A DNA stretch of 64,000 nt. It comes from Sphingomonas bisphenolicum. Lineage in GTDB: Bacteria > Pseudomonadota > Alphaproteobacteria > Sphingomonadales > Sphingomonadaceae. A program made the position numbers and the translations under genes. Each line of letters begins with the position of its first letter. Position 1 is the first letter of the stretch. The notes beneath the pieces are model-generated. The model worked only from the letters and a program-made list of their open reading frames with translations. It was not told the DNA's origin and made no database searches. Shown here piece by piece: positions 33,858 to 41,923 of the stretch. The stretch covers positions 747,001-811,000 of the forward strand of contig NZ_AP018818.1 of assembly GCF_024349785.1 (NCBI RefSeq). Direction: 5' to 3'.

Positions 33858-34586
33858 ATGCATAGCGCAACCCGCCCCCCGCTTTTCTTTCCAGGCGTGC
33901 GGCGGGTTGCGCTGCTGCTCCTGGGACTGGCCCTCGCCTGCATGAGCGCATCGCTCTGGGCGCATGGCGTCAACGAGAATGACAAGGCCTTCATCGAAGG
34001 CGCGTCGGGGATCAACATCATCCCCTATATGTATCTGGGCGCCAAGCATATGGTCACCGGATACGACCATCTGCTGTTCCTGGCGGGCGTCATCTTCTTC
34101 CTCTACCGGATGAAGGATGTCGGCGCCTATGTGACGCTGTTCGCGATCGGGCATAGCACGACGCTGCTGCTGGGCGTGCTGCTCGACATCCGCGCCAACC
34201 CCTTCCTGATCGACGCGATCATCGGCCTGTCGGTGGTCTACAAGGCGATCGACAATCTGGACGGGTTCAAGACCTGGTTCGGCGTGTCGCCCAATCCCAA
34301 GGCGGCGGTGCTGATCTTCGGCTTCTTCCACGGTTTCGGCCTGGCGACCAAGTTGCAGGAGTTGACACTGGCGAAAGATGGAATGATATATAATCTCATA
34401 AGCTTCAATGTCGGCGTCGAACTCGGGCAGTTCATGGCGTTGACGATCATCCTGCTGCTGATGAACCTGTGGCGCCTGTCACCCAGCTTCAACCGCAGCG
34501 CCATCCTCGCCAACGCCGCGCTGATGACCGCCGGCTTCGTCCTCATCGGCTATCAACTGGCCGGCTATTTCACCCAAGGTGCCTGA
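33858..34586 (+). CDS. HupE/UreJ-family membrane protein (242 aa)
   Basis: Signal or first helix, then KHMVTGYDHLLFLAGVIFFLY and FAIGHSTTLLLGVLLDI, with FGFFHGFGLATKLQEL in the middle: the HupE/UreJ_2 pattern of six helices with conserved His and Asp residues, used for nickel or cobalt passage. It begins 4 bp after the previous stop. With the DUF4198 protein it probably forms a secondary importer for a divalent metal. Confidence 0.82.
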   Translation: MHSATRPPLFFPGVRRVALLLLGLALACMSASLWAHGVNENDKAFIEGASGINIIPYMYLGAKHMVTGYDHLLFLAGVIFFLYRMKDVGAYVTLFAIGHSTTLLLGVLLDIRANPFLIDAIIGLSVVYKAIDNLDGFKTWFGVSPNPKAAVLIFGFFHGFGLATKLQELTLAKDGMIYNLISFNVGVELGQFMALTIILLLMNLWRLSPSFNRSAILANAALMTAGFVLIGYQLAGYFTQGA

Positions 34587-34587
34587 C

Positions 34588-35199
34588 ATGACCATGCAAA
34601 GCGCATCCGCCCTCCCACCCCGCATCAGCCCCTCGCCCGCCACCCTCGCCAAGGCGACCGGCGGGGCCGCGCTGGCAGCGATCGCCATCGTCACCCTGTT
34701 CGTGCTGCCCGCCGAATATGGCATCGATCCGACGGGCGTCGGCAGCGCCATCGGCCTCAATGGCATGGTGGCCGGCGAAGCGGCCGACTCCGCCCCCGTC
34801 CCGGACGCCGCCGCGCCGACCGACGTCGCGATCCCGACCAAGGCGACCATCGCCAAGCCGGCGGCCTGGCGGCAGGATGAAATGACGATCACCCTGGCGC
34901 CGCATAGCGGCCAGGAAGTGAAGGCGCATATGACCAAGGGCGACAGTTTCATCTTCACATGGGCATCGACCGGCGGCCCGGTGAAGGCGGAAATGCATGG
35001 CGAGAAGGCCGGCGCCACCGACGGGGCGTTCACCGATTACTGGAAGGAACTGGACATGACCGGCGGCCAGGGCGACTTCACCGCGCCGTTCGACGGCACC
35101 CATGGCTGGTATTTCCGCAACAAGGGCGAAACGCCCGTCACCGTGACCGTCAAGACGGTCGGTTTCTACAAGGATCTCTTCCTGCCCAAGGGCGAGTGA
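34588..35199 (+). CDS. Single-pass membrane-anchored protein, unknown (203 aa)
   Basis: One transmembrane helix (about residues 22-42, ATGGAALAAIAIVTLFVLPA) anchors a periplasmic domain with a Pro/Ala linker, then TITLAPHSGQEVKAHMTKGDSFIFTW, a His-containing MHGEKAG and a final FDGTHGWYFRNKGETPVTV beta-sandwich. No named family recognised. It begins one base after the HupE stop, so it is part of the metal-uptake transcript. The GTG at 34579 is an unlikely alternative. Confidence 0.75.
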   Translation: MTMQSASALPPRISPSPATLAKATGGAALAAIAIVTLFVLPAEYGIDPTGVGSAIGLNGMVAGEAADSAPVPDAAAPTDVAIPTKATIAKPAAWRQDEMTITLAPHSGQEVKAHMTKGDSFIFTWASTGGPVKAEMHGEKAGATDGAFTDYWKELDMTGGQGDFTAPFDGTHGWYFRNKGETPVTVTVKTVGFYKDLFLPKGE

Positions 35200-35222
35200 A
35201 GAGGCAGGGAAGGGATAGACAG

Positions 35223-36437
35223 ATGAACAGCATTGCGGCGCAGCCGCCCCTGACAGGCCTGAGCCCCGGCGCGACGTCGCCGGTGGCCGCCGCAAAGGCG
35301 CGCACGCGCCTGATCGCCATCGACGCGCTGCGCGGGCTCGTCATGCTGTTCATGCTGGTCGACCATGTCCGCGAGACATGGTTCCTGCATTTGCAGGTCA
35401 CCGATCCGGTGGACGCCAACACGACCGATCCGGGCCTGTTCTTCACCCGATTCCTGTCGACCTTCTGCGCGCCGACCTTCGTTGCGCTGACGGGCCTGTC
35501 CGCCTGGCTCTATGGCCAGTCGCACAGCAAGGCCGAAGTGTCGGCATTCCTGCTGAAACGCGGGCTGTTCCTGATCGTGCTGGAGTTTACCGTGGTCGGC
35601 TATGCCTGGCCGACGCAGGCGCCCGCCTTTCCGCCGACGGCGATCTGGCTGCAGGTGATCTGGGCGATCGGGATCAGCATGGTCGCGTTGGCCGCGCTGC
35701 TGCACCTGCCCCGCCCGGCGCAGTTCGCGGTCGGCCTGGCGATCGTGTGCCTGCACAATCTGCTCGATCCGATCCGGCTGACGGCGCAGTCGCCCTTCTT
35801 CATTCCCTGGGCTATCCTGCACCAGCGGGAAAAGTTCGAGATCGCTGGCACCGTCTTCAAGACCACCTACCCGATCCTGCCCTGGATCGGCGTGATCCTG
35901 CTGGGTTACGCCTGCGGTCCCTGGTTCGCGCGCGGCACCGACCCGCAGCCGCGCATCCGACGGCTGGCGATGCTGGGCTTTGGCCTGATCGTCGGTTTCG
36001 TCCTGATCCGCTATCTCAACATCTATGGCGACAAGCCCTGGTTCGTCGCGCAAACGCCGCTGCGCACGATGATGAGCTTCCTGGCGCTCACCAAATATCC
36101 GCCGTCGCTGCTGTTCCTCATGCCGACGATCGGCACGGGATGTTTGCTGCTCGCGCTGTTCGAACGATATGAGGGCAGTGCGCTGATGCCGAAGCTGGCC
36201 CTGCTGGGCGGCGCGCCGATGTTCTATTATGTGCTGCACCTCTATGTGCTCAAGATCATCTACAATGTGGCGCTGGTCCTTTACGGCCCGACCAAGGGTA
36301 CGGTTTTCGGGGTCGACCATCTGCGCTGGGTGTGGATCTGGGTCTTCATCCTGATCCCGGTCCTCTACTTCCCCACCCGCTGGTTCGCGCAATTGAAGCA
36401 GCGCCGCAAGGACATTTGGTGGCTCAAATATCTCTGA
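35223..36437 (+). CDS. DUF1624/heparan-acetyltransferase-like membrane protein (404 aa)
   Basis: About ten membrane helices; RLIAIDALRGLVMLFMLVDHVRETWF near the N-terminus is the DUF1624 signature and KRGLFLIVLEFTV and MFYYVLHLYVLKI are typical later helices. Relatives include acyltransferase-like proteins of unknown substrate. It closes the five-gene set after DUF4198-HupE; its link to metal uptake is by position only. A terminator follows at 36461. Confidence 0.8.
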   Translation: MNSIAAQPPLTGLSPGATSPVAAAKARTRLIAIDALRGLVMLFMLVDHVRETWFLHLQVTDPVDANTTDPGLFFTRFLSTFCAPTFVALTGLSAWLYGQSHSKAEVSAFLLKRGLFLIVLEFTVVGYAWPTQAPAFPPTAIWLQVIWAIGISMVALAALLHLPRPAQFAVGLAIVCLHNLLDPIRLTAQSPFFIPWAILHQREKFEIAGTVFKTTYPILPWIGVILLGYACGPWFARGTDPQPRIRRLAMLGFGLIVGFVLIRYLNIYGDKPWFVAQTPLRTMMSFLALTKYPPSLLFLMPTIGTGCLLLALFERYEGSALMPKLALLGGAPMFYYVLHLYVLKIIYNVALVLYGPTKGTVFGVDHLRWVWIWVFILIPVLYFPTRWFAQLKQRRKDIWWLKYL

Positions 36438-36766
36438 AGGCCACAGCCTTCAGACCATATGGCCGCTTTCTCCGGGAAGCGGCCTTTTCCGGGGGTTTTT
36501 GCATGATCGAACGCAGCAATCGAACGCAGCATTTTCATGCCGTAGCGCCCCGCGATTCACAATTTTGCGCCGTCCCATGCGCCAAGTTTGACGTAATATA
36601 TCCGTAACTCAACCTAGCCTTGTCCCAAGAAGAGGTGGTCGAAAACACCCCGTGGGCCGGCCCCGACGACAGGATGCAAACATCCGCGCGGGAAACAAGA
36701 AGAAGACCAGCCGGTCCCCGTTTCGCAGGACATTCGGGAACAGCGACTTCATAAGGGGATAGCATC
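36438..36766 (+). promoter_or_regulatory. Terminator and leader region before the TonB receptor
   Basis: This 329-bp gap begins with a rho-independent terminator (36461-36488) and then a leader with two small stem-loops, GGTG/CACC (36634-36649) and GGATG-CAAA-CATCC (36672-36685). I see no known riboswitch core (for example no cobalamin box) and no convincing Fur palindrome. The promoter of the receptor must lie here. Confidence 0.5.
36461..36488 (+). terminator. Rho-independent terminator after the DUF1624 gene
   Basis: GGCCGCTT (36461-36468), loop TCTCCGGG, AAGCGGCC (36477-36484), then TTTT. It separates the metal-uptake set from the TonB receptor gene. Confidence 0.82.
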
Positions 36767-38938
36767 ATGCGCACATCATCGGCCCTTCGTCTGGCCTTCG
36801 TCGCCAGCACCGCCGCCATCGCACTTTCATCCGCCGCACAGGCCCAGGAACCCGCCGCCCCGGCCGCGGACGGCGAAATCGTCGTCACCGGCCTGAAACG
36901 CCAATATTTCGGCGACACGCCGGTCAAGGAAATCCCGCAGGCCGTCCAGTTCCTGGAAGGCAAGCTGCTGGACGACCTCAACATCACCCGGCTCGACACC
37001 GCGCTGGAACTGGCGAGCGGCGTGTCGAAGCAGAATAATTTCGGCGGCCTTTGGGACAGTTTCGCGATCCGCGGCTTTGCCGGCGACGAGAATTTCCCCA
37101 GCGGCTTCCTGGTCAACGGCTTCAACGGCGGCCGCGGCTATGGCGGTCCGCGCGATGCGTCGAACGTCGAGCGGATCGAGGTGCTCAAAGGGCCGAATTC
37201 GGCGCTGTTCGGGCGCGGCGAACCGGGCGGCACGATCAACATCGTGACCAAGAAGCCGACCTTCGAGGAAGGCGGCCACTTCGCCATTGCGGGCGGCAGC
37301 TTTGAGACCTACCGGGTCGAGGCCGACTATAATCTGCCGCTGAGCGACAGCGTCGCGGTGCGCATCAACGGATCGTCCGAACAGGCGGAGAGCTTCCGCG
37401 ACACGGTCGAGACGCAGAAATATACGCTGACCCCGTCCTTCCTGGCGAAGCTGTCCGAGAAGGACATCTTCACCTACGAACTGGAATATGTGAACCAGGA
37501 AGTGCCGTTCGAACGCGGCGTGGTCGCGATCCCGACGATCAATGCCGACAAAACGATCAGCTACAAGCTGGGCGCGATTCCCAACAGCCGCTTCCTGGGC
37601 AACCCCAATGACGGCCCGACCAAGGTCGAGGTGCTGGGCCATCAGGCGCAATATCAGCATGATTTCAGCGACGACTGGACGCTGATGCTGGGCGCGGGTT
37701 ACAAGGACACGACATTCAAGGGTTTTTCCAGCGATCCAGAACTCGTCTATAATCTGAATAATCCGATTGCAGGCCGCCAGCGCCTCTATGCTGATGGCCG
37801 CACCCTGTCACGCCAGCGTCGATACCGCGATTACAGCACCACCCATATGGTGTTCCGCGGCGAAATCAGCGGCAAGCTGGAGACCGGATCGATCGTCCAC
37901 AATATCCGCATCGGCGCGGACTGGGACAAGTTCAAGATCAAGACCTTCCAGACCCGCTATCGCCCGAGCGCGGCGGACCAGTCCTATGCGATCGATATCT
38001 TCGAACCCAATTACGATATCGTGGCACCCACGCCCACGACCGTCATCCAGAACGCCACCGAGATTCAAAAGGCCTGGGGCATCTATGCCCAGGACCAGAT
38101 CGAGATCACCGAGCAGTTCAAAATCCGGTTTGGCGGCCGTTATGACGATTTCAGCCAGGACATCGACCTGCGCCTGAACGGCACCAACCCGCGCGCCTCC
38201 TACACCAAGTTCAGCCCGATGGCTGGCCTGGTGTTCGAACCGACCCCGAGCGTCTCGCTCTATGCCAGCTACGGCAAGGGCTTCCGCCCCAATAGCGGCG
38301 TAGGCTTCGACGGTCAGCCGTTCGCGCCGGAAACCAGCAAATCCTATGAGATCGGCGCCAAGTTCGTGACGCCCGACGGCCGGATCACCAGCACCCTGTC
38401 GCTCTACAAGATGAAGAAGGACAATGTGCTGACCACAGACCCGGTCAATGCAGGCTTTTCCAAGCCGGTCGGCGCGGCCGAGAGCAAGGGCGTGGAGTTC
38501 GACATGAACGCCAAGCTGCCGGCCGGTTTCGAACTCTTCCTAACCTATGCCTATACCGATGCGGGCTGGGCGACCAACGCGCTCGACCCCAATTTCGCTG
38601 CGCCGATCCGCAAGGGCGACCCACTGATCAACATTCCCAAGCATCAGGGCAATGCCTTGTTGTTCAAGAATTTCTCGATCGGCGATCATGAGGCGATGCT
38701 GGGTGCGGGCGTGACCCATGTCGGCCGTCGCCTGGGCGAAACCGCGACCACATTCTTCCTGCCGAGCTATACCATCGCCAAGGTGCTGGGGTCGTTCAAC
38801 ATCACCGACCAGATCAAGCTGTCCGCCGATGTGAACAATGTCTTCAACAAGAAATATTATGCCAGCTCCTATGCGGCCTTGTGGATACAGCCGGGCACGC
38901 CGCGCCAGTTCACGGTGCGGGCGAGCTTTGACTTCTGA
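36767..38938 (+). CDS. TonB-dependent siderophore-type outer-membrane receptor (723 aa)
   Basis: Signal peptide (AIALSSAAQAQ), a short TonB-box region GEIVVTGLKRQ, the plug domain (VERIEVLKGPNSALFGRGEPGGTINIVTKKP) and a 22-strand barrel ending in RQFTVRASFDF with the expected terminal Phe. The VLKGPxSxLFGRGEPGGxxNxVTK pattern is the siderophore-receptor subgroup (FhuA/FcuA/FpvA-like). A PepSY membrane protein follows, a pair seen often in sphingomonads, suggesting uptake and reduction of a metal chelate. Ligand unknown. Confidence 0.92.
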   Translation: MRTSSALRLAFVASTAAIALSSAAQAQEPAAPAADGEIVVTGLKRQYFGDTPVKEIPQAVQFLEGKLLDDLNITRLDTALELASGVSKQNNFGGLWDSFAIRGFAGDENFPSGFLVNGFNGGRGYGGPRDASNVERIEVLKGPNSALFGRGEPGGTINIVTKKPTFEEGGHFAIAGGSFETYRVEADYNLPLSDSVAVRINGSSEQAESFRDTVETQKYTLTPSFLAKLSEKDIFTYELEYVNQEVPFERGVVAIPTINADKTISYKLGAIPNSRFLGNPNDGPTKVEVLGHQAQYQHDFSDDWTLMLGAGYKDTTFKGFSSDPELVYNLNNPIAGRQRLYADGRTLSRQRRYRDYSTTHMVFRGEISGKLETGSIVHNIRIGADWDKFKIKTFQTRYRPSAADQSYAIDIFEPNYDIVAPTPTTVIQNATEIQKAWGIYAQDQIEITEQFKIRFGGRYDDFSQDIDLRLNGTNPRASYTKFSPMAGLVFEPTPSVSLYASYGKGFRPNSGVGFDGQPFAPETSKSYEIGAKFVTPDGRITSTLSLYKMKKDNVLTTDPVNAGFSKPVGAAESKGVEFDMNAKLPAGFELFLTYAYTDAGWATNALDPNFAAPIRKGDPLINIPKHQGNALLFKNFSIGDHEAMLGAGVTHVGRRLGETATTFFLPSYTIAKVLGSFNITDQIKLSADVNNVFNKKYYASSYAALWIQPGTPRQFTVRASFDF

Positions 38939-38973
38939 CTTTTGACATTCGGGACGCCGCCCTGTCCCGATCG

Positions 38974-39026
38974 GCCGCCGGCGTCCCTCCCTCCAAGCTC
39001 CGGGACGTCGGCGGCCTTTTCTTTTC
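38974..39026 (+). terminator. Strong hairpin terminator between receptor and PepSY gene
   Basis: GCCGCCGGCGTCCC (38974-38987) pairs with GGGACGTCGGCGGC (39002-39015) with one mismatch, followed by CTTTTCTTTT. Only 20 bp remain before the PepSY start, too little for a separate promoter, so partial read-through is likely and would lower PepSY expression relative to the receptor. Confidence 0.8.
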
Positions 39027-39046
39027 CTGCCGCATGAGGCGCTCGC

Positions 39047-40087
39047 ATGACCCGGCCGACATGGCTTCGCATCCATCGCATTCTGGGCCTGACCATCGCA
39101 GCATTCCTGCTGGTGCAGGCGTTGACTGGCGCGCTGCTGCTCTATCGCGGACCGGCGGCGCGGGCGATCGATCCGGCAGGCATGACCAGCCGGGCGATCG
39201 GTCCCGCCATCTCCGCCGGCGAAGCGGTGGCGCAGGCGAACCGGACCATGCCGGGCCGGCATGTCGTCCGCCTGTTCGCACCCGACAGAGACGGCGCGAC
39301 CTGGTTCGCGCAACTGGCGGACGACCAGGGGCGCACCGGCTATGCCTCGATCGATCCGGCCGGTGGCGCAGTGCTGCGCGCGGGCGGTATGTCAACCTTT
39401 CCGGTCGAGGCCGCGCTGCAGATCCATTATCGGCTGATGGCGGGCAAGGCCGGCATGGCGATGGTCGCGCTCAACGCGCTGGCGCTGCTGACCATGGCGG
39501 CGAGCGGCCTCGCTTTCTGGTGGCCCAAGCGCAACATCGCCAGGGCGCTGACGATCCGCTGGTCGCTGGCCCCGCGGCTGGTGCTGCGGCAGGCGCATCG
39601 CACGGTCGGCGTGGTCGCCGCCGCTTTCCTGGTCATGCTCGCCGGAACCGGCCTGCTGCTGATCCTGCCCGAACTGGCCGATGGGAGCGCCGCGCCAGTA
39701 TCGGTCGTCGCCCCCGCGGCCGCGGTCGACCGCAGCCTGTCGCTGGCGCAGAGCGCCTTTCCCGACAGCGCGCTGCGCGACCTGCGGATCGAGCGCGACC
39801 GGCTGATCGTCAATTTCCACGCGCCCGAACGCAATGCGCGCGCGGTGCATCGCGCCATCGTCACTCTGTCCCGGCCGCATATCGTCGGCGCGACGCGCGC
39901 CGAGCAAAATGGGGCGCTGTGGATGACGGTGCTGCCGATCCATAGCGGCGATGTGATCGGCCCGGCCGGTCCCGCCATCTTGCTGATTGTCGCGCTGACG
40001 CTGGCGGCGCTCGCCCTTTCCGGCCCGATCCTCTGGTGGCAGGCTGCCGCCCAGCGCCGCCGTCCCGTCCGAAAGGCCATGCCATGA
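39047..40087 (+). CDS. PepSY-domain membrane protein, probable siderophore-iron reductase partner (346 aa)
   Basis: Four membrane helices with RIHRILGLTIAAFLLVQALTG at the start (the PepSY_TM N-terminal signature with conserved His), IHYRLMAGKAGMAM, RQAHRTVGVVAAAFLVMLAGTGLLL, and a last helix before WWQAAAQRRRPV. Such proteins carry haem between helices and are thought to reduce ferric chelates after TonB-dependent uptake. It follows the TonB receptor and overlaps ghrA by 4 bases. Confidence 0.85.
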   Translation: MTRPTWLRIHRILGLTIAAFLLVQALTGALLLYRGPAARAIDPAGMTSRAIGPAISAGEAVAQANRTMPGRHVVRLFAPDRDGATWFAQLADDQGRTGYASIDPAGGAVLRAGGMSTFPVEAALQIHYRLMAGKAGMAMVALNALALLTMAASGLAFWWPKRNIARALTIRWSLAPRLVLRQAHRTVGVVAAAFLVMLAGTGLLLILPELADGSAAPVSVVAPAAAVDRSLSLAQSAFPDSALRDLRIERDRLIVNFHAPERNARAVHRAIVTLSRPHIVGATRAEQNGALWMTVLPIHSGDVIGPAGPAILLIVALTLAALALSGPILWWQAAAQRRRPVRKAMP

Positions 40088-41010
40088 CCCTGCTCTATAC
40101 CTCCGATCCCGCGCGCGGCCGCATCTGGCGCGCGATTTTCGCGGAGGACGCGCCGGACATCGGCTTCGTCGATCCGACCCAGCCGCATGATCCCGCCACG
40201 ATCCGCTACCTCGCCGCCTGGGCGCCCTCGGCCGAACTGATCGCCAGCCTGCCTAAACTGGACGTCCTCTTTTCGATCGGCGCCGGGATCGACCAGTTCG
40301 ACATGCGCGCGCTGCCGCCTCATGTCCGCGTGGTGCGCATGATCGAGCCGGGGATCGCGGCCGGCATGGTCGAATATGCGACGATGGCGATGCTGGCGCT
40401 GCACCGGAACCTGATCGATTATCGCGAGGCGCAGAAGGACGCGCGCTGGGCGCCGATCAAGCTGGTGCCCGCGGGCGAGCGGCGGATCGGCGTGATGGGG
40501 CTGGGCAATCTGGGCCAGGCGGTGTTGCAGGCGTTGCAGCCGTTCGGCTTTGCCCTGTCGGGATGGAGCCGGTCGGCCCATGCGATCGCGGGTGTGCATT
40601 GCCATGCGGGCGAAGAGGCTTTGCCGCGCTTTCTGGCAGGTTGCGACATCCTCCTCTGCCTGTTGCCACTGACCGACGAGACGCGCGGCATTTTGTGCCG
40701 GGATCATCTGTCGAAACTGCCCCGCGGTGCGGCGCTCATCAATGTCGGACGCGGCGGACATCTGGTGGAGCATGATCTGCTGTCGTTGCTGGATGACGGG
40801 CATCTTTCGGGCGCGGTGCTGGACGTGACCGAGCCGGAGCCGCTGCCGGCCGACCATGCTTTCTGGACGCATCCGCGCATCCTGCTGACGCCCCATGTCG
40901 CGAGCATGACCCGCCCGGATGGGGCGGCGCGCGCGCTGATCGCCAATATCCGACGCTTTGCTGCCGGCCAGCCGATGGACGGCGAAGTCACGCGCGACCG
41001 GGGCTATTGA
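40084..41010 (+). CDS. ghrA: Glyoxylate/hydroxypyruvate reductase A family D-2-hydroxyacid dehydrogenase (308 aa)
   Basis: NAD(P) domain with GVMGLGNLGQAVLQALQPFGF, an Arg/Ser pair after strand 2 (GWSRSAH) indicating NADPH, the catalytic Arg in INVGRGGHL, Glu in DVTEPEPLP and His in LTPHVASMT. Size and motifs fit GhrA. Start overlaps the PepSY stop (ATGA). It could remove glyoxylate or another 2-keto acid made by the opine-oxidase-like enzyme further on. Confidence 0.87.
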   Translation: MTLLYTSDPARGRIWRAIFAEDAPDIGFVDPTQPHDPATIRYLAAWAPSAELIASLPKLDVLFSIGAGIDQFDMRALPPHVRVVRMIEPGIAAGMVEYATMAMLALHRNLIDYREAQKDARWAPIKLVPAGERRIGVMGLGNLGQAVLQALQPFGFALSGWSRSAHAIAGVHCHAGEEALPRFLAGCDILLCLLPLTDETRGILCRDHLSKLPRGAALINVGRGGHLVEHDLLSLLDDGHLSGAVLDVTEPEPLPADHAFWTHPRILLTPHVASMTRPDGAARALIANIRRFAAGQPMDGEVTRDRGY

Positions 41011-41127
41011 AGGTGCGACATTCCATGCCGCGCAACTGTCTGCAGCAGGGCTTTTCAGCTATCATCCGGCCATATTCGCACGCACGAAAGCGGCACGGCA
41101 AATGATGCCGAATGCCATGCCATAAAA

Positions 41128-41175
41128 GGCCGGAATCTGCCCCCGACCCGAGCCAATCGGGTGCATGTTCCGGCC
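41128..41175 (+). other. Nested hairpin in the leader of the HAD gene
   Basis: GGCCGGAA (41128-41135) pairs with TTCCGGCC (41168-41175); inside it ACCCGA (41146-41151) pairs with TCGGGT (41157-41162). A further GGCCC-CGA-GGGCC lies at about 41205. There is no T-run, so it looks like structured leader RNA rather than a terminator. No known riboswitch recognised. Confidence 0.45.
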
Positions 41176-41247
41176 CTGCCATGTCGTAATGCTGTTGTCA
41201 CACGGCCCCGAGGGCCAATCGTAGAACCCGCAAAGGACGCTCCGCCG

Positions 41248-41916
41248 ATGCCCAATTTCCGGCCCAAATATATCAGCTTCGACTGCTATGGCACGCTGAC
41301 CCGTTTCCGCATGACCGAGATGGCGACCGCCTTCATGGCCGATCGCATCGATGCGGAAAAACTGCCCGCCTTCTGCAAGGACTGGAGCGCCTACCGCTTC
41401 GACCAGGTGATGGGCGATTGGCAACCCTATCAGGAGATCATCCGCAATTCGCTGCGCCGCACCTGCCAGAAATGGGGCGTGGCCTATAATGAGGCCGATG
41501 CCGACGCGGTCTATGCCGCCGTCCCGACCTGGGGTCCGCATGACGATGTCGCCGGCGGCCTGTCCAAGATCGGCGACAAGATTCCGCTCGTCATCCTGTC
41601 CAACGCAATGAACGAGCAGATCCATCATAATGTCGCCATGCTCGGCGCGCCTTTCCATGCGGTCTATACCGCGCAGATGGCGCAGGCGTACAAGCCGCGG
41701 ATGCAGGCGTTCGAATATATGTTCGATCAGCTCGGCGCGAACCCGGAGGATATGATGCACGTCTCCTCCAGTTTCCGGTATGACCAGAACACGGCCACCG
41801 ACCTGCATTTCGGATGCCGCGTGTTCGTGGGTCGCGGCCATGAGCCGTCCAACCCCTTCTATCGCGACGTCGAAATCCCCCATATCGGCTGCCTGCCCGC
41901 GGTCGTCGGCCTGTAA
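41248..41916 (+). CDS. HAD-superfamily hydrolase, haloacid-dehalogenase type II-like (222 aa)
   Basis: Nucleophile Asp12 in ISFDCYGTLTRF, second motif in LVILSNAMN, lysine in AYKPRMQAFEYM and an acidic third motif. Overall it follows type II haloacid dehalogenases, but the SSNxxD signature is replaced by VSSSFRYDQNTA, so dehalogenation is doubtful; a phosphatase or altered substrate is possible. It lies 7 bp before the oxidase gene, in the same direction as the whole nitrogen-compound block. Confidence 0.8.
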   Translation: MPNFRPKYISFDCYGTLTRFRMTEMATAFMADRIDAEKLPAFCKDWSAYRFDQVMGDWQPYQEIIRNSLRRTCQKWGVAYNEADADAVYAAVPTWGPHDDVAGGLSKIGDKIPLVILSNAMNEQIHHNVAMLGAPFHAVYTAQMAQAYKPRMQAFEYMFDQLGANPEDMMHVSSSFRYDQNTATDLHFGCRVFVGRGHEPSNPFYRDVEIPHIGCLPAVVGL

Positions 41917-41923
41917 ACCCCGG

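Noticed and set aside
36590..36766. Cobalamin or other known riboswitch before the TonB receptor
   Set aside because: Small hairpins are present but no conserved riboswitch core could be recognised.
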